DNA of 64,000 bases. It comes from Mercurialis annua. Taxonomy: Eukaryota; Streptophyta; Magnoliopsida; Malpighiales; Euphorbiaceae. Of this stretch, positions 36,861 to 49,366 are shown piece by piece. The notes under the pieces were generated by a model, which did not search any database, was not told the origin of the DNA, and saw only the letters and a program-made list of their open reading frames with translations. Made by a program: the position numbers and the translations under genes. The stretch is taken from contig NC_065574.1 of the NCBI RefSeq assembly GCF_937616625.2, positions 53,844,052-53,908,051 on the forward strand, given 5' to 3'. The number at the start of each line of letters is the position of its first letter. Position 1 is the first letter of the stretch.

Positions 36861-38421
36861 GGCGAAATATCAAAGATAAAAATCAACTCGAAGCAAAATA
36901 AAGCGAAAGGCGAATCAATTAAATAAAGCAAAATAAAGCGAAAGACGAAACGCCAAGAAATAGAGGAATGCAAAAGAAAGAGAAACGCCGAAACGCCAAT
37001 CAATAGAGGAATGCAAAAGATCTCAAAACTGAAGACCGAGTCTAAAATGATTCAGGTAAAAATAAGGCCAAGTGCTCAAATAAAGGCGACTCGTCCAGAA
37101 CAAAAGAAATAAGGCCATAGGCCCAAAGCAACAAATAAAAGGCAACTCACCCAAACCAGAGGAACAAATCTTAAAAAGGAAGGCAACCCGTCCGAAAATA
37201 ATCAAAATCAAAGAAAATCGACGAAATAAATTGAAGACATGATCTCAAAAACGGGCATAAATACCCTTTGAGATTAGTGTATTTATGGAGGGGGTCGAAG
37301 GACTCATAACTCTATCAGTGAATTGCATGAAAGAAAACAACAAGAAACACCTTGAAGAAAGATAAAGACGAACACAAAAAAGACAGAAAAAAAGAAATGA
37401 AATGAATATCGCCAAACAGGAACTCGCCAAAGAAGAAGGAACATAAAGAATAAAGAGGAATAAACAATAAACTTAAAATCACAATCAACGAAGATCAAAG
37501 TACTTGAAGACAAAAACACAGCAAACCAAATGGGAAATAATGAGCAATGCATTAAATAAAGAAAAGACTCAACCGAGTCCTAAACAAGAAAAGTTCAAAA
37601 TCAAGAAGAAAAAAGAAAAACCCGATCAAGTCATAATCGAAGAAGGTTTACCTTATAAAGGATTCCATCCAAAAGAAAAATGGAGGTTTTCCCAAGATAA
37701 GGGCTCGCCCAGTACAAACGCTTCGCCTACTGATGAAGATTCATCTAGTATAAAGACTTCACCTAACGACGAGGAGTCGCCTTATAAAACAATAAAAAGA
37801 AGACAATAAGTCTCGCCAAAAGGAATGAGTCTCGCAAAAAAGAGGCTCGCCGGAAAGGATCCATCAGAAGACAGAATGATAAAAGAAGAAAGAAAAGGAA
37901 CAAAACAGTCACCCCAAACAGCGATAAAAGCAAAACAGAAACACTCAAAGCTACTTTAAAGATTACCTAAGAAATCAAACACGAGAAATAAAGATTGAAG
38001 ATGAGAATAAAGGCAAAGCGACTTTCAAACAACCAAGGCTTTAGCTCACTTACGGGGGGCTAATGATGTATATCAGAATATTATGATTTGAGTCCTGTGT
38101 GATTCGCCCACCGAGGCGGACCTCGAGACTCGCCGAAGGATGATATATTAGACAATCAAGATAAAGAAGAATCTATACGGATTCGCCATAATAAACAAAA
38201 GATGAAAAATGAAACAAGTCATGCAACAGTTTAAATATAAGGAAAATAAAAACGGACACTTGTCTTAAGTTCAAAAGCAACGAGGACTAGACGAACGATA
38301 CGTGGAAGAAAGAAGAAAAATAGGAATCTTGCTGGAGAAGTAAAACGACTCGCCTCAAATAGAGCTGAAATACTCCAAGGCATAAAATACCATAACTTCA
38401 GCTCACTTGCGGGGGGGCTAA

Positions 38422-39002
38422 TGATGGATACCGAATCCTATTCTACTTATAATGGAGCCGAGTCGCAGGAGATCTATTCTCAGACGACACCTGACTCCCG
38501 CCCAAAGGGCCGAATCCACCGGATCCTCCTTGACCGAAATACATCATTCGACATCATAAAGACCGAATCCCTGAGGACTCGGACAAAGCACGTTGACCCC
38601 GGGATTCGGATAAGATCTCCAAGATCTACGCAATATTCGGAGTATCTGTCCTATTTGGATACAAACTCCAACTTAGGAAGATAGCCTCCAATTTAGGAAG
38701 ACGAGACTATTTAGGAATATCTTCCTAAATAGGACTCCTGTCTGAATAAGGAAGGACACTCCTAATCAAGGCCAAACCCTACTAAATAGGAATCACTTTC
38801 CTACTACAACACTACTAGGTATGCAATCATCTACTATAAAAGGAGCTTGAGGTATGCCTAAACACACAACTGATAACAAATACAATTATTCTCCCTTAAG
38901 CCTAAACTGACTTAAGCATCGGAGAGCTAATCGGACAAACCGTCCGATTAGCCATCTACACTGTTTTGCAGGAGTAACGCCGTCGAGATGCCGAATCCAT
39001 CA
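38422..39002 (+). repeat. Right LTR of the 34-39 kb element
   Basis: Same length as the left LTR and no difference seen. Preceded by the purine tract gcgggggggctaa. Confidence 0.9.
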
Positions 39003-39180
39003 ATAATCAATATTCAAATTTTAATCAAAAATAAGTTCAACAACTATTAAATAATACGTATTATTTTTTTATTGATATTGGTTAAATTTTATCAATATAA
39101 TTTTCAATTCACAAAAAAGTATTAATTTTCCTTATAGAAGTAAAAGCTGTTTAAATAAGTAAAATAGTACTTATAATAAA

Positions 39181-39571
39181 GGTTTAATCACTCAAAAGCC
39201 CTCCACCTTTAAACTTTTTTTTAATTACATCCTGACGTTGAAAAACTCTCTCAAAACCCTCTCACCTTTAAATTTCATTTCAATTGCACCCCGACGTAGA
39301 AAAATCCTCTCAAAATCCCCCCACCTTTAGATTTTTTTTCAATTATACCCTAAATTGAAAATTTTTATAGTTTTAATTTTAAAAAGTTATTGGATATAAT
39401 TTTAGAAAGAATGATTTTTTACATTATTAATAATACTAGAGTTTAATTAGAATATAAATTAAAAATGAAAAAAAAATTAAATTTTTTTTCATATCAAAAG
39501 AGGTCAATTTAATATTATGGCGTACAATTGAAATGAAATTTAAAAGTGGGAAGGTTTTGAGAGATTAAGCC
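39181..39571. mobile_element. MITE with 9-bp target duplication
   Basis: The left end is ggtttaatcactcaaaagcc, and the right end read on the other strand ggcttaatctctcaaaacct. The flanks are tataataaa (39172-39180) and tataataga (39572-39580), 8 of 9 identical. A second, diverged copy of the left subterminal sequence follows at about 39245. Non-coding. Confidence 0.75.
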
Positions 39572-40007
39572 TATAATAGAACATGAGAATCTAAAATATG
39601 AATTAAAATTTAAAAACGATTTGAGAAAAGAGGCTGAATACTATTGTGGAGAGATTTGAAAAGCAATTTTAAGAAAAGTAAAAGCTTTTGTTCATAGAAA
39701 GATTCATACACAAGTACGTATAAACTGTGGCAAAGTATTTATAGCATATGTTCACAATATCCAACCACTAATGGCATGTTTTCACCAAATAGTCACTATG
39801 CCAGTGAGTCTAATAGAACACAAACCATAGCTCTTTTCATAAAGTAGTTATATAACAATTGAAAATTGGTTAGAGAAAAGATAAATTGTAAGTAAGTATT
39901 AATTACCAAAAGTAAATAGTAAAATAAATAATGTATCCGTTTTCTACCAATGGCTATAATAGTAAATATATTTTTAATTAAATAATTAAATTTAAAAAAA
40001 TGGGTTT

Positions 40008-40034
40008 CTATCCGGATAGATTCTATCCGAATAG
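40008..40034. repeat. Palindromic tatccggata motif, right copy (inverted)
   Basis: Reverse complement of the 27-mer at 30821-30847 with one mismatch. The flank gcatcaccc continues, and its inverse recurs at 55722-55740. Confidence 0.6.
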
Positions 40035-40314
40035 CATCACCCTTTTTTTTTATTTTTCCTCTTAACTTCTACGAACGGTCAAGACAGAAGCTATGTCGGA
40101 GTTCTGTGTGAGGGATTAACGGCTGGGATTTACTAGGGGTGAACCAGTAGGACTTGCCCACGTGGAAGTTAAACCAGCTCAGCCTGACGCGTTGACACGT
40201 GGTTGTTCGTTGAGAGAGTGTTTGAGCAGGAAGGTAGGAAGACAACTGTTTTCTTTATCTAAACTCGAGTTTTAATTTAATTAATCGAGTTCGAGTTTGA
40301 GTTTGAGTTCGAAT

Positions 40315-40466
40315 TCGAATTTGCGTTGAGCTATAAACAACATTCATGTTTGAATTTGATAAAATCTACCGAGTTCCACACGAGCTTGAATCGAATTTGC
40401 GTTGAGCTATAAACAACATTCATGTTTGAATTTGATAAAATCTACCGAGTTCCACACGAGCTTGAA
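40315..40466. repeat. Perfect tandem duplication, 2 x 76 bp
   Basis: The unit starting tcgaatttgcgttgagctat occurs twice head to tail with no difference seen. A third copy starts at 40467 and diverges after a few bases. Confidence 0.85.
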
Positions 40467-42381
40467 TCGAATTTGATAAATCTATCGGGTTTAATTTGAG
40501 AATAAAGTTCATTTCTTAAAAAAAATTAATTGCAGTATGCGTGAAATGATTTAAACCTTTATTTTAAAATAGTATGTTTATGAATAATTTTTATAAATAA
40601 TCCAATTTATTTATAAGAAAATAATATTTTCGATTACATGTAGTTCTTTTATTATAATTTAGTGATTATTGTTGGTTTCTTAATTTATGAAAATACAATT
40701 TTTTTTTCTGTAACAATATTAATATACTAGTTTTGTGTCTTCCATCATATTATCATGAATGTACTAATTTTTAAGATGTATTTGATTCAACATTGGAAAG
40801 AAAGATAAATAGCAGAAATGAAAAAAAAATTATAGCAAATGAAAAAAAAAGTTAGTTTTCACATATTGTTTGATTCAATATATTAGTAAATGAAGATACA
40901 AACCAATTTAGAATTTTATATTTTCTTTAATGTATAGTACAAATTTATTTGTGAATAAAATAAATAAATTACCTTTTGATAACTAGTATTAAATTATTAA
41001 AAGAATAAAATAAGAAAAATAACAGTTTTTATTTATTAAATATAATAGTATTAATATTTAATAAATATATAAAATATATAATTAAAATAAATTTTACAAT
41101 TATTTTTTTTATTTATAGTGTTTTGCAAAATTTTAGTTTAATTTTTATATAAACAAAAGTTTATTCCAAATGATACACATAAATAATCTCATCCAATTCC
41201 AGAACTATGAATAATATTCAAGGGGGTGGGGACGTATTTTTTTGAGCAGGGTGATATGTCGTTTGCCTTTCTTTTATAAAACTCATATGTGGTTTTCTTT
41301 AATTTTTTTAGAAAAATGTCAAAAGTTGCTTCTTCTTTTTTATATCGACTGCAACAATTTTATTTTTTTGTTGCCATAAAGAATTAATCTTCATTGATAA
41401 TCGACTATAAAAGTCTCGAATCTAGACATCCCAATTGGACTTGAGAATTGTTACAAAACTCTTGTTCTCGAAGAATGTTTTTGGCTACTACATGAACCAC
41501 CCAATTATAATTCTGTTTAATAAAAAGAAAATTATTAAAGCATGGATTCTACCGATCTCTCTACAATCATCTAAAAATAACCTCACAGTCAAGATTATAA
41601 GCTACATCAATTCAGGGGGGGCTCGCCCCTGATTTAATTCATGATTTCACCTCCAATTCTAAATAATTTGTGACAAAAAAGAATTATTCATTCATATTTT
41701 CATCTCATCTTATTTTTTAACATTTTATTTTTTAATGGAGCAAACACATCCGTGAAAAATTGCATATGATTGTGATTTTGTAGAATTTTGTAATTTGACT
41801 CTTGAGTTGGAACTTGAAAGTGCATGATTAATTAAATGGTATAGAACTTCAGTAACTTGAAGGATTCTATAACATTTTATATGAAATTATTAAAAGATAA
41901 GAAATTGCTAGCTAATGCGTAGCTTAAATTTTGCTACGAGCAGGGGCGGAGCCAGGACGTTGCTCAAGGGGGCCCAAGCTCCTCAACTTTTATGTTTCTC
42001 CAAAAAATTTCTTTTATTTTTTTTTCTTCAAATTATGACTCTTTGACTTATATGTAACCCTGACTAAAAAGAGATTTTCATAAATGTTTGACAAAAATAA
42101 CCTTAATTCATCAAGAAATTCACAACATACAAGTCTAAAATCGTAAAATATTGTTGAATCCATAGATAATTTACGACATGTAAAATCAGCGCAAAATAGG
42201 ATGAAACAGGTAAAAAATACATAAAAATGAATTAATCAAGAATCAGTAGTAAAATTCAAATCATTACAATTTTAATCAAATCAAAAAAAATAACTGAAAC
42301 ATCATTACAATACAAGTAAAACTCCATTTCGAAGACAAAATACTTGAAGACTCCATCACATATCAATTTTATGAGAAATTC

Positions 42382-42404
42382 CGTGGTAGACCGTGTCTAC
42401 CACG
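42382..42404. repeat. Perfect short hairpin
   Basis: Arms cgtggtagac and gtctaccacg, loop cgt. It lies in AT-rich DNA with no gene, possibly at the end of a small transposon. Confidence 0.6.
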
Positions 42405-44479
42405 TTATTATCCGTAGACTAAGTCACTCATAATACAACACCTCATTAAAATGATGGCAATATCGTAATAATTGTGCAATAAATGCATTCAAATTTTAAT
42501 GATGATATTACGATAATTAGTCCATTAAAAATAGAATTGCTATGTTTTATTTTTGAAGTGAATATTTATTTTACAAAATCACGAATTTACAATTTCATGA
42601 ACCCAAAAAATAACTATTATATACACAATAATTATTTTATTTCTGATATGAACCAAAAATGGCCTTAATACATGTGGGTTCTTATTTCACAAAACGGTTG
42701 ATATTGATGTAAGAGAGTTTTAATTTATGAAAATGTAAGATAAATAATGAGATTTGAAAGCTATATTTTTATATGGATCAAAACAAAACACATATTGAAC
42801 CAAAATTGAACCATATATGGTTCCACAATATGGAACACAAGTTCTTTTTTCCTAGTAAATAAAAGAGGCTAGGCATTCGAGCAGTTTGAATATTTTGCTA
42901 AAAATATTTTTAAATATTATAATTATGATCGAATTATTTCTATTAATAGAATATGTATAATTATTGATTAGTATTTTTGACAAAAAAATCATTAATCATA
43001 TATAATTATATAATTCAAAGTCTGAAATTAAAACAGATTATTTTCATAATTGATTAGTAAATGTAAACAATTAATAATTGATTAGTAAATATCTTAACTT
43101 CATTTTAGTGCCCTTAGAAAAAGCCTATAAAAGAGGCACACAGATTATATTTGAAGGACAGGTGTAGTGCCACTGAAGGGATTGTAATGCAGAGTGTCCT
43201 ACAAAATGACCCACAAGTACATAAAACTTATGGTTTAAAAAGGGTATCTAAAAATATTTTGACCCACTAGTCCACTACTCATATATTATTATGGAACATT
43301 TTTATTTATATATCCACTATCCCTTCATTTTGTATTGAGTTTTAAAGCTAACCTTATTAAAATTGTAGATGTATTTTATTTATTACTAGAATGCATGTGA
43401 AGAATATTTATCAATAAAAAATATAAATTAACTAATGTACTATAACAAATTTATAATATTAAATTAAAAAAAATCACTTTTTAAAAAAATTGTTTAAATT
43501 TTTGAAATAGTTAATTTGTCTAATATTTGAATTTTTTACTTCAATCGCATCTATTTACTGAAAACTTTTTCCTCCAAAAAAGATTCAAATATATTTTTTA
43601 TATTTAATACATAGTTTCAATTGACCTTCAATATTTTAAAAGTACTAAAAGTTGAAGGTATATAATTCTTTAATATTTTATAATTCAAAATATGTAGTCT
43701 ATTTGAACACCGACTGAAAACATGAATAATCAATATTAATATAGAAATATACGATTCAAAATCAAAAGGCATGATAAGATATAATTTGACATCCACATTT
43801 ATTTTAATTGATCAGACTTTTAATCAGCAATTTATATTATAAAAAAATAGAAACTTAAATTTCAAACTATAAAAATAAAAATAAAATATTAGAATTATAA
43901 AACAATGTGTAATAATTTACAATTTTTTTATATTTAACCCTTAAAATATCGACACTTTATATGCAAATTTAATAAAAACAGAATGCTTGGGAAAATGATA
44001 AACAACATAAAATGCCAATGAAAACTAGAAAGGACTAAAATGCTTACACAATCATGATTTTGCTAAAATGATAAGTAACATAAAAGCCAAGATTTTTACA
44101 AGAATCAAAAGAAAAATTAAACATGAAATTCTGCTGAAGGCTTAAAAAATTTAAATTTTTTGTTTTGTTTTGCTGCACCTCAAATTTTTGTAGTTCCAAG
44201 AAGGCATGAAGAACACAAAAAGTGGGGACTCACTTGCAGACATTTGCATGGTCACAATGAACTTGAAAAAAAACATAAAGTGAAATTAAAAGATGACATA
44301 ATATTATATAATTAGTACTTATTTAGCAACTAAACTAACTGAACTTAACTACAAGTTTAACTAAATTAATTAGACAAAGACTGTACATGAAGTTGAAAAG
44401 GACTAGAAATTAGAAGTATCATCATCATAAAAAAAAGTACATAAAGAAATTAAACTTACATTATTTTTTGTTCTATAAA

Positions 44480-47400
44480 ATGGGATTTGAAGCAGTTTCA
44501 TCATCATCAGCTGCTAGCAATATGAAACCATTTGGTTCTACTAGTAAAAATAAAGCCACCATAGCTCAATATAATGCAGATGCTGGTCTTTTAGCTGAAT
44601 TTGAGCACTCAGATGGTTCTGGTAAGTCTTTTAATTACTCAAGATCAGTGCTTTCTGCTCCAAATAGTGTTCCTGAAGAGCAAATTATTGCTTATTTATC
44701 TAGAATTCAAAGGGGTGGTTTTATTCAACCATTTGGGTGCATGGTTGCAATTGAAGAGTCCAGTTTTAGAATCATTAGTTATAGTGAGAATTGCTTACAA
44801 TTGTTGGGTTCGAGTTTGAGTTCAAGTTCTGAACTTGAGTCAAGTTCAGACAAGGGTTTGATTGGAGTTGATGTAAAAACCCTGTTTACTCCTCAATCAG
44901 GAGCTTCATTGGCTAAAGCTGCTGGTTCTAGAGAGATTTCGATGTGTAACCCGGTTTGGGTTCATTCTAGGACAACTCAAAGACCATTTTATGCTATTTT
45001 ACATAGGATTGATGTTGGGATTGTAATTGATTTGGAGCCTGCGGTTTCGGGTGATCGAGTTTTGTCTCTGGCTGGTGCTGTGCAGTCTCAGAAACTCGCT
45101 GTTCGCGCGATTTCTAGGCTGCAGTCACTTCCTGGAGGTGATATTGGTGCTTTGTGTGATGCAGTTGTGGAGGATGTTCAGAAGCTTACTGGGTATGATA
45201 GGGTTATGGTGTATAAATTTCATGATGATGGTCATGGTGAAGTTGTGTCTGAAATAAGGAGGTCTGATTTAGAGCCTTACTTAGGGCTGCATTATCCTGC
45301 CACCGATATCCCCCAAGCGGCGCGGTTCTTGTTCAAGCAGAATCGTGTGAGGATGATTTGCGATTGCCATGCGAGTCCTGTTAGGATCATTCCAAGTGAA
45401 GAATTTAAGAATCCTCTTTGTTTGGTCAATTCGACCCTTAGGTCACCCCATGGCTGCCACACTCAGTACATGACTAATATGGGGTCGATTGCTTCATTGG
45501 CGATGGCGGTTATCATAAATGATAATGATTCAACGAAGCTTTGGGGGCTGGTTGTGTGCCATCATACTTCCCCGCGGTATGTCCCATTCCCGCTCCGCTA
45601 TGCATGTGAATTCCTCATGCAGGCTTTTGGGTTACAGCTTTATATGGAGCTTCAGTTGGCCGCTCAGATTGGGGAGAAAAAGATTCTCCGGACGCAGACC
45701 TTACTCTGTGATATGCTTCTCCGAGATGTCCCTTTGGGTATTGTTACTCAATCCCCTAGTATTATAGATCTCGTGAGGTGTGACGGAGCAGCATTATATT
45801 ATGGAGGGAACTGTTGGCTACTCGGCGTTACTCCAACCGAGTCGCAGGTAAAAGACATTGCCGAGTGGTTGCTGAGTAGTCATGGAGATTCTACCGGGTT
45901 GAGTACAGATAGTTTAGCAGATGCCGGTTATCCTAATGCTGCATTACTTGGTGATGCTGTTTGTGGCATGGCTACTGCTAGAATCACTTCAAGAGATTTT
46001 TTGTTCTGGTTCAGGTCTCATACCGGCAAGGAAGTCAAATGGGGAGGAGCGAAGCATCATCCCGAAGATAAAGACGATGGTCAAAGAATGCATCCGAGAT
46101 CATCATTTAATGCGTTCCTGGAAGTGGTGAAGAGCCGAAGTATGCGTTGGGAGGTTTCAGAAATTAATGCTATCCACTCTTTACAGCTGATAATGAGAGA
46201 CTCATTTCATGATATGGAGGAAAGTGCTTCAAAAGCAACAGTTAATGCTCATCAGACTGACATGCAGGGGATGGATGAATTAAGTTCAGTGGCATGTGAA
46301 ATGGTTAGAATGATTGAGACAGCTACAGCCCCCATATTTGGGGTTGATTCATCAGGTTTCATTAATGGGTGGAATGCTAAAGTTGCAGAGCTGACTGGTT
46401 TACAAGTTAGTGACGCTACAGGGAAGTCCCTGGTTCACGAAATTGTTCATGAGAACTCCCGTGGAGCAGTCGAAAGTCTTCTATGCAGGGCTTTGCAAGG
46501 TACCTTTTTACTTAAGTTAGTGATTATGGATCTCCTTTGTTAAATTGAATGAGATATCTAGCTCAATTACATCGATATTTATGGTATGTCAGCTTCAACA
46601 TAATCTAGCCATACATTCACATAAGCTTTGGTTTTTCTAAAATGCTCATCAGTCCTTTGGTATTAGATTCTTGCTTATCATTTTAATTGCCATTTTGCAT
46701 TTACGTTCCCTCTTGTTTATCTTTATGTTTGTTCTTACTTTCTTTCAAATAGTATGTTTATAAACAAAGGCTTTATTTCTTAACTAGGCGAGGAAGACAA
46801 AAATGTCGAGTTGAAACTGAGGAAATTTGGGCCTCAGCCGCAAAACTCGGGTGTATATATTGTGGTCAACGCTTGCACAAGTAGGGATTATGCAAACAAT
46901 ATTATAGGGGTGTGCTTCGTAGGTCAAGATGTCACATCGGAGAAGCTTGTCATGGATAAATTTCTTCGACTACAAGGGGATTATAAGGCGATCATCGAAA
47001 GTCTTAATCCTCTTATTCCGCCGATATTTGCTTCAGATGAGAATGCATGCTGTTGTGAATGGAATGCTGCTATGGAAAAGTTGACGGGTAGAACAAGACA
47101 GGAGGTCATCGGTAAAATGCTTCCGGGGGATATTTTCGGAGGTCTCTGTCGGCTAAAAGGTCAAGATGCTCTAACTAAGTTCATGATTCTTTTGTATCGA
47201 GGACTTAGTGGTCAAGATACTAAGAAGTTTCCATTCGGGTTTTTCGATAGACAAGGGAAATTTGTTGACGTACTCTTGGCAGCAAACAAAAGGATTGATA
47301 CAGATGGGAAAATTATTGGCTGTTTCTGCTTCTTGCAGATCGTTGAGCCTGACCTAGACCAGACCATATATGGACATAAGCAAGAGGATCAACGGAGCCT

Positions 47401-48302
47401 TCTAAAACTTAAAGAGTTAGCCTACATCCGACAAGAAATGAAAAACCCTTTAAATGGTATTCGATTTACCCACCAACTCCTCGAAGATACAGCTACGTCG
47501 GAAAATCAGAAGCAGGTCCTCGAAACAAGTGATGCATGTGAAAAACAGATCATGACCATAATAGAGGAGATTGATGTGGGACTGCTAGATGAGGGGTAAG
47601 TATTCTACATTATCTAATATTATTTAAGTCACTCATCGGCTAACCTGTTTATCATTAATCTAGCAGCATTATCAAGCTCAAGATGGAAGAATTTCTTATG
47701 GGAAATGTTGTAGATGCTATTGTTAGTCAAGTCATGATCTCGGCGAGGGAAAAAAACATACAGCTTCTTCATGAGATTCCGGAGGAAATCAAAACAGTGT
47801 ATTTGTATGGTGATCAAATTAGACTTCAGCTGATCTTGTCAGATTTCTTGCTTAGTGTGGTTCGTTATGCACCTTCTACAAACGGCTGGGTAGAAATTAA
47901 AATAACACCCGGTCTAAAGTTTATACACGAAGGAAACGAGTTAATCTGTTTACAGATCAGGTACCAAAGCCAACAACTGTTGTTAGTTCTGCATAGAAAA
48001 GTTTACGCATTCGAAGCGCGTCTTACGTTTTACGTTATGATTGCAGAATGACGCACCCTGGTGAAGGCGTTCCCGAGGCTCTTATCGACGAGATGCTCGA
48101 GGGAGGAAGTTGCTGGAGTACACAAGAAGGCTTGGGACTAAACCTGTCAAGAAAACTTCTAAATCTGATGAATGGTCATGTTCAGTATACCAGAGAGCAA
48201 AATAGATGTTCATTTGTTATTGATCTTGAATTAAAAATCAAGAATGAAAGACTAAAGGGGAAGCAGGCAGATACAAGTAGAACAATCTCACTTTCTGCTT
48301 GA
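44480..48302 (+). CDS. PHYE: Phytochrome E
   Basis: Red/far-red photoreceptor that binds phytochromobilin; it moves from cytosol to nucleus and acts in shade and light responses. Four exons, 44480-46499, 46788-47595, 47664-47960 and 48047-48302, give about 1126 residues, normal for PHYE. Start ATG chosen at [10 protein letters not shown]; nothing upstream is in frame with an ATG. Domains: Ser-rich N-terminal extension; PAS about 75-190 ([14 protein letters not shown]); GAF about 225-400 with the DIP motif (Asp276) and the chromophore Cys326 in [13 protein letters not shown] about 410-590; two regulatory PAS domains near 613-730 and 737-860; and a histidine-kinase-related domain from about 885 ([13 protein letters not shown]) that, as in other plant phytochromes, lacks a bacterial-type phospho-His box. 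The phyE rather than phyB call rests on overall sequence and neighbours. Exon 3 begins at a NAGNAG acceptor. Convergent with the MEI2-like gene. Confidence 0.94.
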
Positions 48303-49366
48303 ATTTGCATATATGAGATCTTGTAGAACGTCGGAAGCTTAGATGCCTACGTATGTGGCTCGGAAGCGAGTTTCTTCCATGGATGAATGATTTGCATTAC
48401 CATTTTGATCTACTAATTATATATTTCTTAATGCCATTTCATCCTCATCCTCCTTATTATGGGGGGCAAAAGTGCTTATTCAAGCTTGTAATGTATGATC
48501 TGCCTACTAGCCTTCTTTATGCTGAAAAAATGGCAACTTAATCCAACCTAACTGGGAGTTCTAACTAATGCCAAGTCAAATTCGAGTATCCAAATACTTG
48601 GCTCAATAAATTGTATGTCTAAATCGGGGCAACTCAAACTCAAGCCTCAATTATTCTAATTCTAACGAGCTTGGATTCCTGAACTTCTTAATTCCAAACA
48701 ATTTGATTTGGGTTAATACGGCAAGAATTAAAGTCGTTTCTTTAAGTTGTTCTCCATTTTTAAGTTCGAGCCAACCAAATTTCAAGTTTTAAAATTTAAA
48801 AGTCGAATTCAAGCTTAACATTATTTCAACTGGATCCAGTTACATAAGGCCATGGAAACAGCAGATTAGACACAAAATTAGCTTCTATTAAGGAACGAAT
48901 TTAAGGGATTAATCCAAAAGAGAGTAATCCCATCAACTGTACAGCTCTGTATAAATTCTCATGTTACACCATCAACCCTCAAAACCAGAAAAATCCTAAG
49001 AATACATTCATCTTTATACCATTACACACATTTGCAGATGAAATTATGAGACCCATATCCCTGAAACAAAAAAAGAAAAAGAAATAATCCTGATGATAAA
49101 GCCTGCACAAATTGGTGGCATACACATTCGACAACAAGACCTCTCGTTTCTGCCACCGAAGTTAACGGATTGTTCTTCTCCCTCAACTCTGATCAGCACA
49201 AGTACTTAATGCTCTTGCTGCTTTCAAAACTATACCAGCAAAAGAAAATCTTTTTTCCTATTCAATCTCATCCTAACTTTTTTTTATACACTTGGATATA
49301 TACGCAGGGGTTAGCGCCCACAGCCGCTGTCAGTCAGGCTGAGGGCAATCTCCGTCTGACATATTG
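48303..49366. other. Convergent spacer between PHYE and MEI2-like
   Basis: No coding frame that I would defend. Holds the two 3' untranslated regions and AT-rich filler. Confidence 0.5.

Larger units (their letters stand above)
34006..39007 (+). mobile_element. Complete non-autonomous LTR retrotransposon (LARD-like)
   Basis: Two identical-looking 581-bp LTRs (34011-34591 and 38422-39002) enclose 3.83 kb. The 5-bp target duplication ataat is at 34006-34010 and 39003-39007. A primer-binding-like site follows the left LTR, and a polypurine tract (gcgggggggct) precedes the right LTR. The inside has no gag, protease, reverse transcriptase or integrase frame: it is purine-rich on the plus strand, with many short repeats and scattered stops. 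Near the left end a 28-codon frame from 34672 (MASDGTNLKK) ends at a stop and may be the remains of a gag start. Identical LTRs mean a recent insertion, so enzymes must have come from another element. Gypsy or copia cannot be decided. Confidence 0.9.
39572..44479. other. AT-rich spacer upstream of PHYE with transposon debris
   Basis: No defensible gene. It holds the tatccggata motif (40008-40034), a perfect 76-bp tandem duplication (40315-40466), fragments resembling hAT-type ends (ctcgcccctga at about 41621-41632 and caggggcggagccagg at about 41942) and a perfect hairpin (42382-42404). The last few hundred bases before 44480 must include the PHYE promoter and leader. Confidence 0.5.

Noticed and set aside
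41617..41960. Intact hAT transposon between the two GC-rich patches
   Set aside because: Only terminus-like fragments are seen. They do not form a proper inverted pair with a target duplication.
42382..42410. Hairpin as a Helitron 3' end
   Set aside because: Neither strand has the expected CTRR-type end just after the hairpin.
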